Of a stretch of 5,292 nt of DNA, positions 4,518 through 5,292 are shown in pieces; position 1 is the stretch's first letter; each line of letters opens with the position of its first letter. Both the position numbers and the translations under genes were made by a program. This DNA comes from Pseudonocardiaceae bacterium (GTDB taxonomy: Bacteria > Actinomycetota > Actinomycetes > Mycobacteriales > Pseudonocardiaceae): NCBI GenBank assembly GCA_025937115.1, contig JAICSB010000261.1:1-5292 (forward strand), in the 5' to 3' direction. The notes beneath the pieces were generated by a model. It saw nothing but the letters and a program-made list of their open reading frames with translations, had not been told where the DNA came from and did not search any database.

Positions 4518-5292
4518 TTATGCGAGGAAGAATCGGACCATTTCAGCGGACGCGTCGGGGCCCATCGGGTCGGTGTAGGACCCGACCGGACTGCCCCCGT
4601 ACCACGCGTGGCCGCCGCCGTGCACCGTCCAGGACTCGGCGAGGACCGCGCCGTCGATGTCGGTGTGCACGGTCCGTGTGCAGGCGTGGCCGGTGCGCTC
4701 GTCGAGGTGGATCGTGTTCGACACCGAGGTGTCGGCCGTGGCCAGGCGGGCGGCGACGAGGTTCTCGGCATTAACCGGCGCCACAATCACGTCGCGGTCA
4801 CCATGGAACACGATCAACGGCACTCGCCCGCCCGGCGTCGGTGAGCCACCTGTCCGCATGGCGGCGAACGCCGACGCGACGTCGTGTGCCGCGCCGTACG
4901 CCAGGCCGGAATGCACGCCGACCGCCGCGTACAGATCAGGATAGCTGGCGGCCATCACCGCAGCCATCGCCGCGCCGGCGGAGAAGCCGGCCACGTAGAC
5001 GCGGCCTGCTTCGACTGCGTACTCATCAACAATCCGGCCGGTGAGGCCGGCGATGATTGACGGTTCCCCGCTGCCGCGGCGCTGATCGGCGGGCTGGAAC
5101 CAGTTCCAGTAGCGGCGCGGGTTGGCGGTCGCCGACTGTTCGGGGTACGCGACGAGGAACGTGTGGCGCTCGGCCAGCTCGTTCATGCGGGTGCCGGCCG
5201 CGAAGTCGTCGGCCCCCTGAGTGCCGCCGTGGAGCATGACGATCAACGGGACGGGCTGGCCGGTGTAGCGGCTGGGAACGTAAAGGCGGTAC
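4518..5292 (-). CDS. PHB-depolymerase-family esterase (alpha/beta hydrolase), N-terminus off the window
   Basis: About 257 C-terminal residues are visible. The opening [20 protein letters not shown], followed by [20 protein letters not shown] and LVAYPEQSA, is the hallmark of the PHB depolymerase / feruloyl esterase (LpqC-like) family; HGGTQ forms the oxyanion region. The nucleophile elbow is VAGFSAGAA (Ser at visible residue about 104), the acid is the second Asp of HGDRD (about 167), and the base is His of [11 protein letters not shown] (about 228), so the triad is complete. The family cleaves ester bonds in polyhydroxyalkanoates, xylan-linked acids or similar esters, and members are usually secreted or lipoproteins; the signal peptide would be outside the window. 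The end [13 protein letters not shown] is the normal family C-terminus, so this gene looks intact, unlike its left neighbours. Confidence 0.93.
   Translation of the reverse strand, partial: YRLYVPSRYTGQPVPLIVMLHGGTQGADDFAAGTRMNELAERHTFLVAYPEQSATANPRRYWNWFQPADQRRGSGEPSIIAGLTGRIVDEYAVEAGRVYVAGFSAGAAMAAVMAASYPDLYAAVGVHSGLAYGAAHDVASAFAAMRTGGSPTPGGRVPLIVFHGDRDVIVAPVNAENLVAARLATADTSVSNTIHLDERTGHACTRTVHTDIDGAVLAESWTVHGGGHAWYGGSPVGSYTDPMGPDASAEMVRFFLA

Noticed and set aside
4266..4844. 192-codon plus-strand frame opposite the esterase
   Set aside because: Most of it is the antisense shadow of the esterase; only the short stretch from GTG 4413 is of any interest.
1..5292. CRISPR array or rRNA/tRNA genes
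   Set aside because: No regularly spaced direct repeats and no tRNA or rRNA signature sequences on either strand.

Overview
The window comes from a high-GC actinomycete. The coding third positions are strongly G/C, GTG starts are common, the toxin-antitoxin pair and the secreted-type esterase are of actinobacterial style, and two starts (2731 and 3839) have a TANNNT box seven bases upstream, as leaderless actinobacterial genes do. I cannot name the genus. It reads as accessory DNA, a patchwork of mobile-element-like genes and decaying genes, ending at the right in an ordinary chromosomal-type gene.

Left block (1 to about 1000). Two divergent genes lie here: a partial minus-strand protein resembling MobC-type relaxosome accessory proteins (1-225), and a plus-strand DNA-binding protein with two predicted helix-turn-helix regions (434-985). 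Between them are closely packed inverted repeats (247-331) and a perfect GTAACC/GGTTAC operator-like palindrome (336-350). The whole block has extreme strand asymmetry: the plus strand is C/A-rich and G-poor whichever way a gene runs. A divergent regulator plus mobilisation gene around a hairpin cluster suggests a plasmid or integrative-element module with a possible transfer-origin or control region.

Middle block (986-2700). About 570 bases without a convincing gene come first. Then a minus-strand set follows: a short serine-recombinase-like protein lacking key catalytic residues (1556-1864), a gene with an internal stop (about 1865-2205), and a roughly 160-residue gene broken by two single-base frame breaks (2209-2686). 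Frame breaks at short G/C runs point to pseudogenes or to sequencing indels.

TA module (2718-3260). This is the best preserved accessory unit: a ribbon-helix-helix-like antitoxin and a PemK/MazF-like toxin overlapping by four bases (GTGA). A palindrome covers the putative -10 box and the antitoxin start, which fits autoregulation.

Right block (3261-5292). A structured intergenic stretch is followed by an unrecognised minus-strand gene (3483-3839), a frame-switching possible pseudogene (3862-4283), short plus-strand remnants joined by another GTGA overlap (4330-4517), and the 3' part of a PHB-depolymerase-family esterase with a complete visible catalytic triad (4518-5292, minus, running off the window).
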